Assembly (NCBI GenBank): GCA_910578305.1
Contig: CAJTQH010000003.1
Coordinates: 3,472-54,617 of the forward strand
DNA from: an uncultured Muribaculaceae bacterium
GTDB lineage: Bacteria; Bacteroidota; Bacteroidia; Bacteroidales; Muribaculaceae
Direction of reading: 5' to 3'
DNA: 51,146 nucleotides
The notes under the pieces: generated by a model
What the model saw: only the letters and a program-made list of their open reading frames with translations
What the model was told of the DNA's origin: nothing
The model's database searches: none
Shown: positions 18,307 through 25,556 of the stretch, piece by piece
Layout of the letters: each line of letters begins with the position of its first letter
How positions within the stretch are numbered: position 1 is the stretch's first letter
Program-made: the position numbers and the translations under genes

Positions 18307-19155
18307 TTAGTGGTAACGGCGTCGCAGATCGTAGGTCTTCTCACGCAGATAGCGGCCGAGATCTTCGGCAGTTGGGCCGTGGAGAGCCTGTTCTTCGACG
18401 CTTATGGGCTCGCCGATGCTGATGTGCATTTCTTTGCCTGTCTTGCGCCACACTTCGGCGGGGAGGCGCAGTGAGCGAGCGGGCCAGCATATATGGCCGA
18501 GGATGTTGAACCACCAGCTGTTTGATCCATGGAAAAATATGGGTATGACGGGTACTTTGGCGCGCTGTATGATCTGGAGCACAGACGGCTGCCACTGGCG
18601 GTCTTTGAGGCGTCCGCGCCAGTCGGTCTTGCTCATGGCTCCTGCGGGGAAAAATCCCACTGGTTCTCCGTCTTTGAGCTGACGCAGAGCCTGACGGATG
18701 CCGTTGACCGATACCTGACGTTTCTTGGGGTCGTTGCTTGCCCATGCGTCGACGGCAATGAAGTTGGGGCGCATGGCTGAGATTTTGTTGAGAATCATGT
18801 TGACCATTACGCGGAATTTCGGCCTGCGGGTAGATATGAGGTAGATGAGCATTATGCCGTCGAGAGCTCCGAACGGGTGGTTGCTCACGGTGATGAAAGC
18901 TCCTTGGGGCAGTCGGTCGAGTATTTCTTCGTTGTCGATGCGCAGTGTGACTTTGAATTCGTCAAATAGCAGTCGGCGCACGAATTCCGGACCTGGTGTA
19001 TCACAGAATCTGGAGTGCACGTCGTTGACTTTATCGACCGACAGAAAGTGCAGCAGGCTGTTGACCAGCTTTTCATGGCCGTCGAGTTTGGGTATGAGCT
19101 GACGAACGTCGTCGTAGTTGAGTACGTCGGGTCTTATGTCTGATTCTTCGTTCAT
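18307..19155 (-). CDS. Lysophospholipid acyltransferase-like (PlsC/hemolysin-type) protein
   Basis: This 282-residue protein has the catalytic block ITVSNHPFGALDGIM (His and Asp of the glycerolipid acyltransferase motif) near residue 90. VGFFPAGAMSK and VPVIPIFFHGSN are the substrate-binding blocks II-III. The N-terminal 80 residues carry no signal peptide. Such enzymes acylate lipid or amino-lipid acceptors; in Bacteroidetes some make N- or O-acylated glycine or ornithine lipids. It lies between the PAP2 and CDP-alcohol transferase genes with short gaps, so it belongs to the lipid operon. Confidence 0.85.
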   Translation of the reverse strand: MNEESDIRPDVLNYDDVRQLIPKLDGHEKLVNSLLHFLSVDKVNDVHSRFCDTPGPEFVRRLLFDEFKVTLRIDNEEILDRLPQGAFITVSNHPFGALDGIMLIYLISTRRPKFRVMVNMILNKISAMRPNFIAVDAWASNDPKKRQVSVNGIRQALRQLKDGEPVGFFPAGAMSKTDWRGRLKDRQWQPSVLQIIQRAKVPVIPIFFHGSNSWWFNILGHICWPARSLRLPAEVWRKTGKEMHISIGEPISVEEQALHGPTAEDLGRYLREKTYDLRRRYH

Positions 19156-19188
19156 GTTGTCTTTTGTGGAGATGATGTGAGTGATGTG

Positions 19189-20133
19189 TCAGATATACGA
19201 TGCGTACCGGTCGATGAATCTGCGGAATGCACCGGTGCGCATTAGCACGTATTCAAACAGTGCGAATCCGACGAATGCGCAGGCTATTCCAGCCAGTACG
19301 TCGATAATGTAGTGGTGAGAGGTGTAGACTGCTGTAAACCATATACCGGCGGTGATCACAGCCAGTGCTATGCGCCATGCCATGCTGCTGCGGTAGCGAA
19401 TGGCGTAGATAAGCGCCACGAGCGTGTAGGCCGAGTGGAGCGATGGCAGAGCAGCGAAAATGTTGGAATTGCGTGTGTAGAGTCCTTCAAACACATGCCA
19501 TCCGGTCATGTTGTCGAAAGCTCCGAGTCCGGCCACTTCGCCTGTGGTGCCTATCACGGGTACGAAACCGTGCATTTCGATGTACCATGGCGGTGCGGCG
19601 GGATGTATGTAGTAGAATGTGAATCCGATGAGATTGACCAGCAGAAACACGAGCGCAAAGTGCAGGTAGGGTATGCGACGGCCTTTGAAGTAGAGCCACA
19701 TGCCGAAAATTACGGGCACGGGCACCCAGCAGAGGTAGAAGACTCCGCCCAGAAAGTCGAGCACGGGTGTGGTGTGACGGGCGAAAAATTCGTTCGGCGT
19801 CAGTAGCCCCCATTGTATGGTATCGATGCCGAAAAGTGACTTTTCGGCGTTGTATAGCCCGATGGTGTCGATGGGATTGACATCGTAGTTGTGGCACAGG
19901 TTCATCCAGTCGTAGGATATGCCGAATATGAAAAACGGTATGAGGGCCACTGTGAGCCTGCGGGTAACGGGCGAAGCAAAGAACAGTGCGGCGATGAGCA
20001 TGGCCATCACCGTGTGCTCCGGACGAAAGCCTATGAACAGAGCGGTTACAGTGAGCCATACGGCAAGAGCTCCGAGGCACCATAAGGTTTCGCTTCGGGT
20101 GGCTTTGTGCCAGATGTGTCTTGTGTATGTCAT
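19189..20133 (-). CDS. PAP2-superfamily, AUR1-like inositolphosphotransferase candidate
   Basis: This 314-residue protein has about six membrane helices. AALPSLHSAYTLVAL carries the PSLHS form of PAP2 motif 2, and AVYTSHHYIIDVLAG is motif 3 with the paired His and Asp. The arrangement matches the PAP2_3 family, which includes fungal Aur1 and the Bacteroides inositol phosphorylceramide synthase candidate. The predicted reaction is transfer of inositol phosphate from phosphatidylinositol to ceramide. This is inference from family and from the nearby inositol-phosphate synthase and CDP-alcohol transferases. Its ATG overlaps the stop of the second CDP-alcohol transferase gene by 4 bp. Confidence 0.82.
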   Translation of the reverse strand: MTYTRHIWHKATRSETLWCLGALAVWLTVTALFIGFRPEHTVMAMLIAALFFASPVTRRLTVALIPFFIFGISYDWMNLCHNYDVNPIDTIGLYNAEKSLFGIDTIQWGLLTPNEFFARHTTPVLDFLGGVFYLCWVPVPVIFGMWLYFKGRRIPYLHFALVFLLVNLIGFTFYYIHPAAPPWYIEMHGFVPVIGTTGEVAGLGAFDNMTGWHVFEGLYTRNSNIFAALPSLHSAYTLVALIYAIRYRSSMAWRIALAVITAGIWFTAVYTSHHYIIDVLAGIACAFVGFALFEYVLMRTGAFRRFIDRYASYI

Positions 20134-20825
20134 TTACGAGAGTTTAGTGTCTTGCGGCTGTGCGATATGCGGGCTGCGGCAGTGATGTTGGCGAATATGG
20201 CAATGAATGCCATGGCGTAGATGATGATGAGGTTGGCATCGAAGTCGAAAGGCGACACATTTGAACCGGTGATTCCGGCAGCGAGTGTGGCGGCGCTTGT
20301 GATCACCACGCGCTCGGGGCGCTGCAGAAATCCTATCTTGCATTCGATGCCGAGACCTTCGGCACGGGCACGCACATAGCTTACCATGATGCTTCCAACA
20401 AGTGCCACGAATGTGATTAGTGCTCCTATTGGATATCCTGCGACGATGAGGTAGTAGGATAGTGCTCCGAGAGTGAAGAGCTCGCAGTAGCGGTCGAGAA
20501 CAGAGTCGTACATGGCTCCGAATGTGCTTGTCATGTTGCCGAGTCGGGCTACTTGCCCGTCAAGCATGTCAAACAGTGAGAATCCGATGATGAGCGCTCC
20601 TGCCAGAGTGAGCAGTCCGAATGGCGACACCCCCTGTACCGAAGCTCTGTATCCGGCCCATACAATCACGGCTGCAGCAGCCAGATTTCCAAGAAAACCT
20701 ATGGTGGTGACCATGTTTGGAGTCACTTTAAGACGAATGAGCAGGTAGACGAACGGATTTATTATCCGGTATATGCCGTGTTGCAGATTTCCACGTGTCT
20801 CAACGGCCGATTCTTTGATTTTCAT
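20130..20825 (-). CDS. CDP-alcohol phosphatidyltransferase, likely phosphatidylinositol(-phosphate) synthase
   Basis: This 231-residue membrane protein has the full catalytic signature as DMLDGQVARL, then GAMYDSVLDR (about residues 85-110). Length and the opening YRIINPFVYLLIRL / KVTPNMVTTIGFLGN fit the Bacteroides phosphatidylinositol-phosphate synthase better than the 318-residue paralogue does. It would condense CDP-diacylglycerol with inositol-phosphate or inositol. It is coupled to the downstream PAP2 gene by a 4-bp overlap and follows GtrA by 22 bp. Confidence 0.88.
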   Translation of the reverse strand: MKIKESAVETRGNLQHGIYRIINPFVYLLIRLKVTPNMVTTIGFLGNLAAAAVIVWAGYRASVQGVSPFGLLTLAGALIIGFSLFDMLDGQVARLGNMTSTFGAMYDSVLDRYCELFTLGALSYYLIVAGYPIGALITFVALVGSIMVSYVRARAEGLGIECKIGFLQRPERVVITSAATLAAGITGSNVSPFDFDANLIIIYAMAFIAIFANITAAARISHSRKTLNSRK

Positions 20826-20847
20826 AATGCGCGTAAGAGGTTGTAGA

Positions 20848-21390
20848 TTATTTTATGTCTTTTTTTGATGATATGTTTCTGAATGATATGCAGTCGACGA
20901 TGCGTATGGCAGTTGGGTCGAACGATGTGACGCGGTAGACGAAGTAGCGCTGTAGCAGAAAGTTCCAGAACCATGATACAAGCAGCGATGTGGATAGTCG
21001 GGCTGCGGCATACAGACCGTCGGAGTTGAAGCCCATTTCTTTGAGCCATATCCAGTGGTCGAGCACGTAATAGAGACCGGCAGTTCCGTATGTGTTCAGC
21101 AGCACGCTTCCTGTCCATACCATGGTGTATTTTATGGCTACCGCCTTCCAGGAGCAGTCTTTGGCATGGAATGTAAACTTGAAGTTGATGATGCAGTTGA
21201 TGACACCGCCGAGAATGGCTCCGATACATGTGGATGTGGCGGTGCCGAGGCCTACCCATGCAAATAGAGCGAATCCGGTGAACAGATCCACCCATGAGGC
21301 AGTCTGAGAGGCTGCTGCTGCTCTCAGAAACGAGTAAATGAATTTGTCGCTTTTAATGATGTTGCGGCCTACATTTTTTATATGCCCCAT
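20848..21390 (-). CDS. GtrA-like membrane protein
   Basis: This 180-residue protein has four predicted membrane helices (starting near residues 33, 58, 93 and 133). NFKFTFHAKD between helices 2 and 3 is the typical GtrA N[FY].FTF motif, and the C-terminal WFWNFLLQRYFVY is typical too. GtrA proteins are thought to help flip or transfer lipid-linked sugars. In this cluster it may move a head-group-modified lipid, which is inference. It sits 3 bp after pgpA. Confidence 0.85.
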   Translation of the reverse strand: MGHIKNVGRNIIKSDKFIYSFLRAAAASQTASWVDLFTGFALFAWVGLGTATSTCIGAILGGVINCIINFKFTFHAKDCSWKAVAIKYTMVWTGSVLLNTYGTAGLYYVLDHWIWLKEMGFNSDGLYAAARLSTSLLVSWFWNFLLQRYFVYRVTSFDPTAIRIVDCISFRNISSKKDIK

Positions 21391-21393
21391 TTG

Positions 21394-21915
21394 TCAGATG
21401 ATGAAGTGGTTTATTATTAGAATAATTATTACGGAGTATATGCCGGCCAGAATGTCGTCGGCCATCATGCCGTAGCCTCGCGGGAGTCTTTCCATGGAGC
21501 GTATTCCGAGCGGTTTGACAATGTCGAAAAATCTGAACAGAGCCAGAGATACCGCTATCATCCACCATGGCGATGAGTCGGGACTGCTCATGGGGATAAG
21601 CGGCAGCAGTGATATCCACTGCCCTACAGTTTCGTCGGCGCATGCGGCTACAGGGTCTTTGCCCCAGTATTTTTCAGATTCGGAGCTGGCCCATGTGCCG
21701 GCTATGGTGTATGCGATGGCTGCTGTGAGAGTTATCCAGAAAGTCATGGCCGGTGAGGCCCACAGATACAGCGGCAACCATAGTATAATGGCGAGCAGTG
21801 CTCCCCATGTACCGGGTGCTACAGGCAGAAATCCTACGCCGAACGATGTTGCCAGAAGCTTTGGCCATATCGGAAACGGCTTGTCTGTGATAGGTATAGG
21901 TCGTCGTGATTTCAT
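21394..21915 (-). CDS. pgpA: Phosphatidylglycerophosphatase A-family protein
   Basis: The protein has about 173 residues. FGVGFLPVAPGTWGALLAI is the hallmark opening of PgpA. CADETVGQWISLL carries the metal-binding acidic motif, and FDIVKPLGIRSMERLPRGYGMMADDILAG is the strongly conserved block (given here by its ends FDIVKP and DDILAG). PgpA dephosphorylates phosphatidylglycerol phosphate. In inositol-lipid clusters of Bacteroides a PgpA-like enzyme is proposed to dephosphorylate phosphatidylinositol phosphate. The frame extends to 21996, but the ATG at 21915 forms an ATGA overlap with the ATP-grasp stop and places the PgpA motif correctly, so I chose it. Confidence 0.9.
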   Translation of the reverse strand: MKSRRPIPITDKPFPIWPKLLATSFGVGFLPVAPGTWGALLAIILWLPLYLWASPAMTFWITLTAAIAYTIAGTWASSESEKYWGKDPVAACADETVGQWISLLPLIPMSSPDSSPWWMIAVSLALFRFFDIVKPLGIRSMERLPRGYGMMADDILAGIYSVIIILIINHFII

Positions 21916-22799
21916 CAGTCGTGGGATGGGTTGTTGTGTTCCTTTATCATTGACATGATGCGTCGGGCTATTATCGGAGCGGCTTCGTCGCGGCATGGCG
22001 CAAAGCTTGGCCAGTCGTTGAAGTCGATGATGCGGATCTCGCCGTTGGCCGACACTATGCAGTCGCCGCCGTATACGGTCACATCAATCTCGTCGGCCGC
22101 TTTCCGGCAGATGTGTTTGAGGTATTCTTCATCGAATGGTATTGTTTCGGTGGCGTCATTTCGTACCACATCGTTGCCTCCGTGGCGTTGCGGTCCGTCG
22201 TATAGCGGATAAAACCAGAAGAAGAAGTCGGTGCCGCGTATGCCGTAGAATTTGATGAGGTCGCCTGTGAGATGACGGTTGATGACAGCGCGCTTGATGC
22301 CGCGCATGAAGTATTCTTGAAGCAGTTCCTGTGCTTCCTGCGGGTGACGAGCGAATGTCACGTCTTCCTTGTGCATGGTGTGGAAGTCGCCTCGCTTGAT
22401 CCAGCATTGTGTGAATCGGGCTTTTGCCAGTTGGTCGCGAATACCTTCGTCGGTGTTGACAATCAGACTTTCAGGATATGGTATGCCATGGCCTACAAGT
22501 ATTCGGGTCATGCGCTCGCGAGTGCAGTTTTCGATGCCGTAGCCTGAGTTTATCACCAGTGCTCCGTTGTCTTCCATCATCTGCAGGATCTTTACCGATC
22601 TTTGTTCGCGACACATGTTCATTACAATCGGCTCTTTAACGTCGCCTGCAATCAGCTGTTCTTCGCTGTATGTATTGACTTCACAGCCGCGTTTGCGCAA
22701 CTGGTCGGCCACAAGGTTGAATATGGCGGCGTCGTTGCTTATGTGATTGGGTGAAAAGGCTCCGGCTCTTGTCACTCCTGCTATTTTTATTTCGGCCAT
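21915..22799 (-). CDS. ATP-grasp enzyme of unknown substrate in the inositol-lipid cluster
   Basis: This 294-residue soluble protein has a RimK-like ATP-grasp layout: an N-terminal pre-ATP domain (about 1-90), then the ATP-binding part with QCWIKRGDFH, a lysine/arginine-containing strand, KRAVINRHLTG, and the metal-binding IRIIDFNDWPSF near residue 260 (Asp and Asn ligands). Such enzymes ligate a carboxylate to an amine or thiol. No specific family was recognised. Its place between the nucleotidyltransferase and pgpA genes, with a 4-bp overlap into pgpA, suggests a lipid or head-group substrate, but this is inference. I do not recall this gene from the described Bacteroides cluster. Confidence 0.8.
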   Translation of the reverse strand: MAEIKIAGVTRAGAFSPNHISNDAAIFNLVADQLRKRGCEVNTYSEEQLIAGDVKEPIVMNMCREQRSVKILQMMEDNGALVINSGYGIENCTRERMTRILVGHGIPYPESLIVNTDEGIRDQLAKARFTQCWIKRGDFHTMHKEDVTFARHPQEAQELLQEYFMRGIKRAVINRHLTGDLIKFYGIRGTDFFFWFYPLYDGPQRHGGNDVVRNDATETIPFDEEYLKHICRKAADEIDVTVYGGDCIVSANGEIRIIDFNDWPSFAPCRDEAAPIIARRIMSMIKEHNNPSHD

Positions 22800-22838
22800 A
22801 ATCGGTGTCTTTTTCTCTTAGCTGTAAATGTGTATTGG

Positions 22839-23564
22839 TTATGATATGATGTAGGGATCGTGGTCGATCACTTTTTCAGCCTCGGCAATGTCGGAGGCGT
22901 GGTCGACGTCCACAATCTTGCTTATAGGAAATGCCTTGACGCGGAGTCCGCTCTTGACGAGAGCTCTCTGGAACGATCTCATACGGCTTTCGCCGGCGGC
23001 CACGCATCGGCTCAGAGTGTCGAATGCCGCCGGTGTGAGTCCGTAGACTCCGCCGGATACGTAGTGTGGGTCGGAAGGAGTGCTGTCGAGAAACGCCGTT
23101 ATGTCCATGGTGAGTGTGTCGACTTCGACATACAGCGGTTTTTCATCGTCGATATACGGGGTCACGGCCATGAATGCGTCGGATGTGCTGTCGGCCCGGA
23201 AAGCGCTGATATATGCCGAGAAGTCGTCGGCGCGCATCACGGTGTCGACAGTGGTGACACATACCTTGCCGCCAAGCGATCCGAGATGCAGGGCTTCGAG
23301 GCTGTGCATGGAGCTCGGGGTGGCGAGTGCGGTGACGTGGAGCGGTACTCCGATTGTGCCGCTTATCTCACGCAGATATTGTGTGACTTCGGTCATGGCC
23401 GGATTTGTGATGATGTGTATGCTTTCGGCGTCGTTTGCCGTGAACATGTCGATAAGGCGTTTTATCAGAGGTTTGCCTCCGAGTTTCACCAGTGGTTTTG
23501 GCGTGGCTACGCCTTCACTGCTCAGGCGAGAGCCATGTCCTGCGGCTATGATGGCGTAGTGCAT
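22839..23564 (-). CDS. Nucleotidyltransferase, possible inositol-phosphate cytidylyltransferase
   Basis: This 241-residue protein is a GT-A-fold NTP transferase. AIIAAGHGSRLSSEG is the nucleotide-binding loop, TPKPLVKLGGKPLI the following conserved Lys block, VTTVDTVMRAD the metal-binding aspartate, and VDHASDIAEAEKVI the C-terminal acidic motif. Relatives make CDP- or UDP-activated sugars or polyols. In a cluster with inositol-1-phosphate synthase and two CDP-alcohol transferases, CTP:inositol-1-phosphate cytidylyltransferase is an attractive guess, by analogy with archaeal IPCT. The sequence alone does not prove it. Confidence 0.82.
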   Translation of the reverse strand: MHYAIIAAGHGSRLSSEGVATPKPLVKLGGKPLIKRLIDMFTANDAESIHIITNPAMTEVTQYLREISGTIGVPLHVTALATPSSMHSLEALHLGSLGGKVCVTTVDTVMRADDFSAYISAFRADSTSDAFMAVTPYIDDEKPLYVEVDTLTMDITAFLDSTPSDPHYVSGGVYGLTPAAFDTLSRCVAAGESRMRSFQRALVKSGLRVKAFPISKIVDVDHASDIAEAEKVIDHDPYIIS

Positions 23565-23593
23565 GCTTATGATATGAGTTGGTGACAGGTGGG

Positions 23594-24697
23594 TTAATCT
23601 TCGTCAGGCTTCGTGAGGTCGAGCACCACGTTGTCTTTTTTGTTTCGCTCCACATACTGTTTGCGCAGTGGGTTGCGTGTGGCAATGGCGTGTAGTCGAC
23701 GTGACCGCAGCACGTCGATAGCTGTGTATATAGCCTGTCGCATGGATTCGGCCGAAGCTGTGCCCTGCCCTGCTATGTCGTATCCGGTGCCGTGGTCGGG
23801 CGATGTGCGCACATAGTCCAGCCCTGCCGTGAAGTTGACGCCGGCATCCATGGCCAATGTCTTGAACGGGGCCAGTCCCTGGTCGTGATACATGGCGAGT
23901 ACACCGTCGAATTTCCTGTACATGCCGCTGCCCCAGAATCCGTCGGCTGCATAAGGGCCGAAAGCGTTGATCTTGTGTTCCTGCGCGTCGGCTATGGCCG
24001 GAGCGATTTCCTGCTGCTCTTCGTGGCCTATGAGTCCGTCTTCGCCGCTGTGCGGGTTGAGAGCCAGCACTGCTATGCGCGGATGGTTTATACCGAAGTC
24101 GCGTGTGAGTGAAGCGTTGAATGCCTCGATGCTTTCGGCTACTGTCCGGCGAGTGATCTTTTCGGCCACTTTGGCTATGGGTGTATGTATTGTTACAAGT
24201 GCTACTCGCACAGATTCGTTGCAGAGTATCATCAGTGCGTGGTCTTCGCCGTCGCCAAGCGACGCTTCGAGGTATTCGGTGTGTCCGTGAAAGTGGAAGT
24301 TTTCGCTCTGAATGTTGTGCTTGTTGATAGGGGCTGTCACAATAGCATCGATGGCGCCAGCACGCAAGTCGGCCACGGCTCGTTCAAGTGCTGTAAAAGC
24401 AGCTTTTCCGGCTTCCGGCGATGATACTCCCGGCTCTACTTTGACACTTTCGGGTATGACATTAATGATGTTGTACTGGTCGGGACGGGCTTCGGAAGCA
24501 TCGCCAATCTGGGCGAGCTGCACGGGAGTCAGACGACAGTTTTTGGTGTAAAAGGCGGCGATTTTGGCCGATCCGTATATCACAGGGGTGCATAGTTCCA
24601 TCATGCGGTTGTCCTCAAGAGCTTTGAGGATCACTTCATAGCCTATGCCGTTGATGTCGCCCTGTGTGATTCCTATTTTTATTTTGTGTTCAGGCAT
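23594..24697 (-). CDS. pdxA: 4-hydroxythreonine-4-phosphate dehydrogenase PdxA
   Basis: This 367-residue NAD-dependent enzyme oxidises 4-phosphohydroxy-L-threonine in DXP-independent vitamin B6 synthesis. IGITQGDINGIGYEVI is the N-terminal signature. IVTAPINKHNIQ, HFHGHTEYLE and AMYHDQGLAPFKTL contain the metal-binding His residues, and RTSPDHGTGYDIAGQG is the substrate loop. Its pathway partner pdxJ lies at 34993. The gene ends 29 bp before the nucleotidyltransferase start and may lead that transcript. Confidence 0.95.
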   Translation of the reverse strand: MPEHKIKIGITQGDINGIGYEVILKALEDNRMMELCTPVIYGSAKIAAFYTKNCRLTPVQLAQIGDASEARPDQYNIINVIPESVKVEPGVSSPEAGKAAFTALERAVADLRAGAIDAIVTAPINKHNIQSENFHFHGHTEYLEASLGDGEDHALMILCNESVRVALVTIHTPIAKVAEKITRRTVAESIEAFNASLTRDFGINHPRIAVLALNPHSGEDGLIGHEEQQEIAPAIADAQEHKINAFGPYAADGFWGSGMYRKFDGVLAMYHDQGLAPFKTLAMDAGVNFTAGLDYVRTSPDHGTGYDIAGQGTASAESMRQAIYTAIDVLRSRRLHAIATRNPLRKQYVERNKKDNVVLDLTKPDED

Positions 24698-24824
24698 TTT
24701 TAATCCAAATTAAGGTATATGCTGCGAAATTACTCATTTTTCCGCAACAATCCATAGCTCTTGTCCATAAATAGATTCAAAGCCTTGTGCGTATATATCG
24801 TGGTCGTCATAGAGGTAAATGCCG

Positions 24825-24857
24825 ACAGCCCCTGAAAACGACGCTTTCAGGGGCTGT
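24825..24857. terminator. Strong 13-bp hairpin between pdxA and the downstream-reading membrane protein gene
   Basis: ACAGCCCCTGAAA at 24825-24837 pairs perfectly with TTTCAGGGGCTGT at 24845-24857 across a 7-nt loop. It begins 25 bp past the stop of the 24882-25466 gene on the minus strand. Neither flank carries a long T-run, so it is a termination or mRNA-protecting hairpin rather than a classic intrinsic terminator. The rest of the 184-bp gap shows nothing else. Confidence 0.55.
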
Positions 24858-24881
24858 GGTGTGAACTGACAGGTGTGCCTG

Positions 24882-25466
24882 TTATTTGCTTTTGGCTATT
24901 TTGTCGGTGTTGTTGGCTATATCGGCTATCGCCAGTACAAGTTCGGCAATGTAGCGTGATGATATCACTATGATGTAGCCGCCGAGTAGCATTCCTATGC
25001 CTGTTCCCAAAGAGGATCCTGCGTTAAGTGAACCGAACGCATAGCGTGCGATGCCGGCTGAAAACAGTGTGATGATTATGCTCGACGCAAAGCTGAACAG
25101 GCCGAAGAACATACCGAGAAATTCACCGCTTGTCTGGATGAAATTGGCCAGAGCCGGCACGGCTACGAATTTCGAATCCGGCTGGAGGATTGTGGCCAGT
25201 TTTCCGGCGCGGTTGAACCAGAGCATGAAGCCGCCGTAGCACAAAGCTGCAAATACGAGCCAAATTAGAATGATTGCAAAGCATTCGCCTCCGTCGGCAT
25301 AGCTGAAAACGTTGTCGTCAAATAAATAATAAAGAAGATAGAGCGGTGCAATAAGGCATATTACTCCTATGATGTAGTAGAGCCACTGCATGGGCTGACG
25401 GAAAAATTTGCCTGAGTCGATGTATTTAAACAGCGGGTCGATCAGTGTGAAGAACTTTGAATCCAT
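24882..25466 (-). CDS. Conserved-type membrane protein of unknown function
   Basis: The protein has 194 residues and four predicted membrane segments (about 27-48, 60-85, 115-140 and 150-175). The loop between helices 2 and 3 (FNRAGKLATILQPDSKFVAVP) is polar. The C-terminus IADIANNTDKIAKSK is cytoplasm-like. I do not recognise a family. It is isolated between the restriction enzyme gene (91-bp gap) and a strong hairpin, so it may be a single-gene transcript. Confidence 0.75.
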   Translation of the reverse strand: MDSKFFTLIDPLFKYIDSGKFFRQPMQWLYYIIGVICLIAPLYLLYYLFDDNVFSYADGGECFAIILIWLVFAALCYGGFMLWFNRAGKLATILQPDSKFVAVPALANFIQTSGEFLGMFFGLFSFASSIIITLFSAGIARYAFGSLNAGSSLGTGIGMLLGGYIIVISSRYIAELVLAIADIANNTDKIAKSK

Positions 25467-25556
25467 GGTGTGAGAATTAAGATGGTTAATAAAATAAATA
25501 GTTGTTGTTTATGATTTGTTGCCGAATATAATAACTTTTTTTCACACGGCAAAATA

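Noticed and set aside
24825..24857. Hairpin as the end of an insertion sequence or attachment site
   Set aside because: It is a lone inverted repeat with a 7-nt loop directly after a stop codon; no second copy or adjacent mobility gene was seen.
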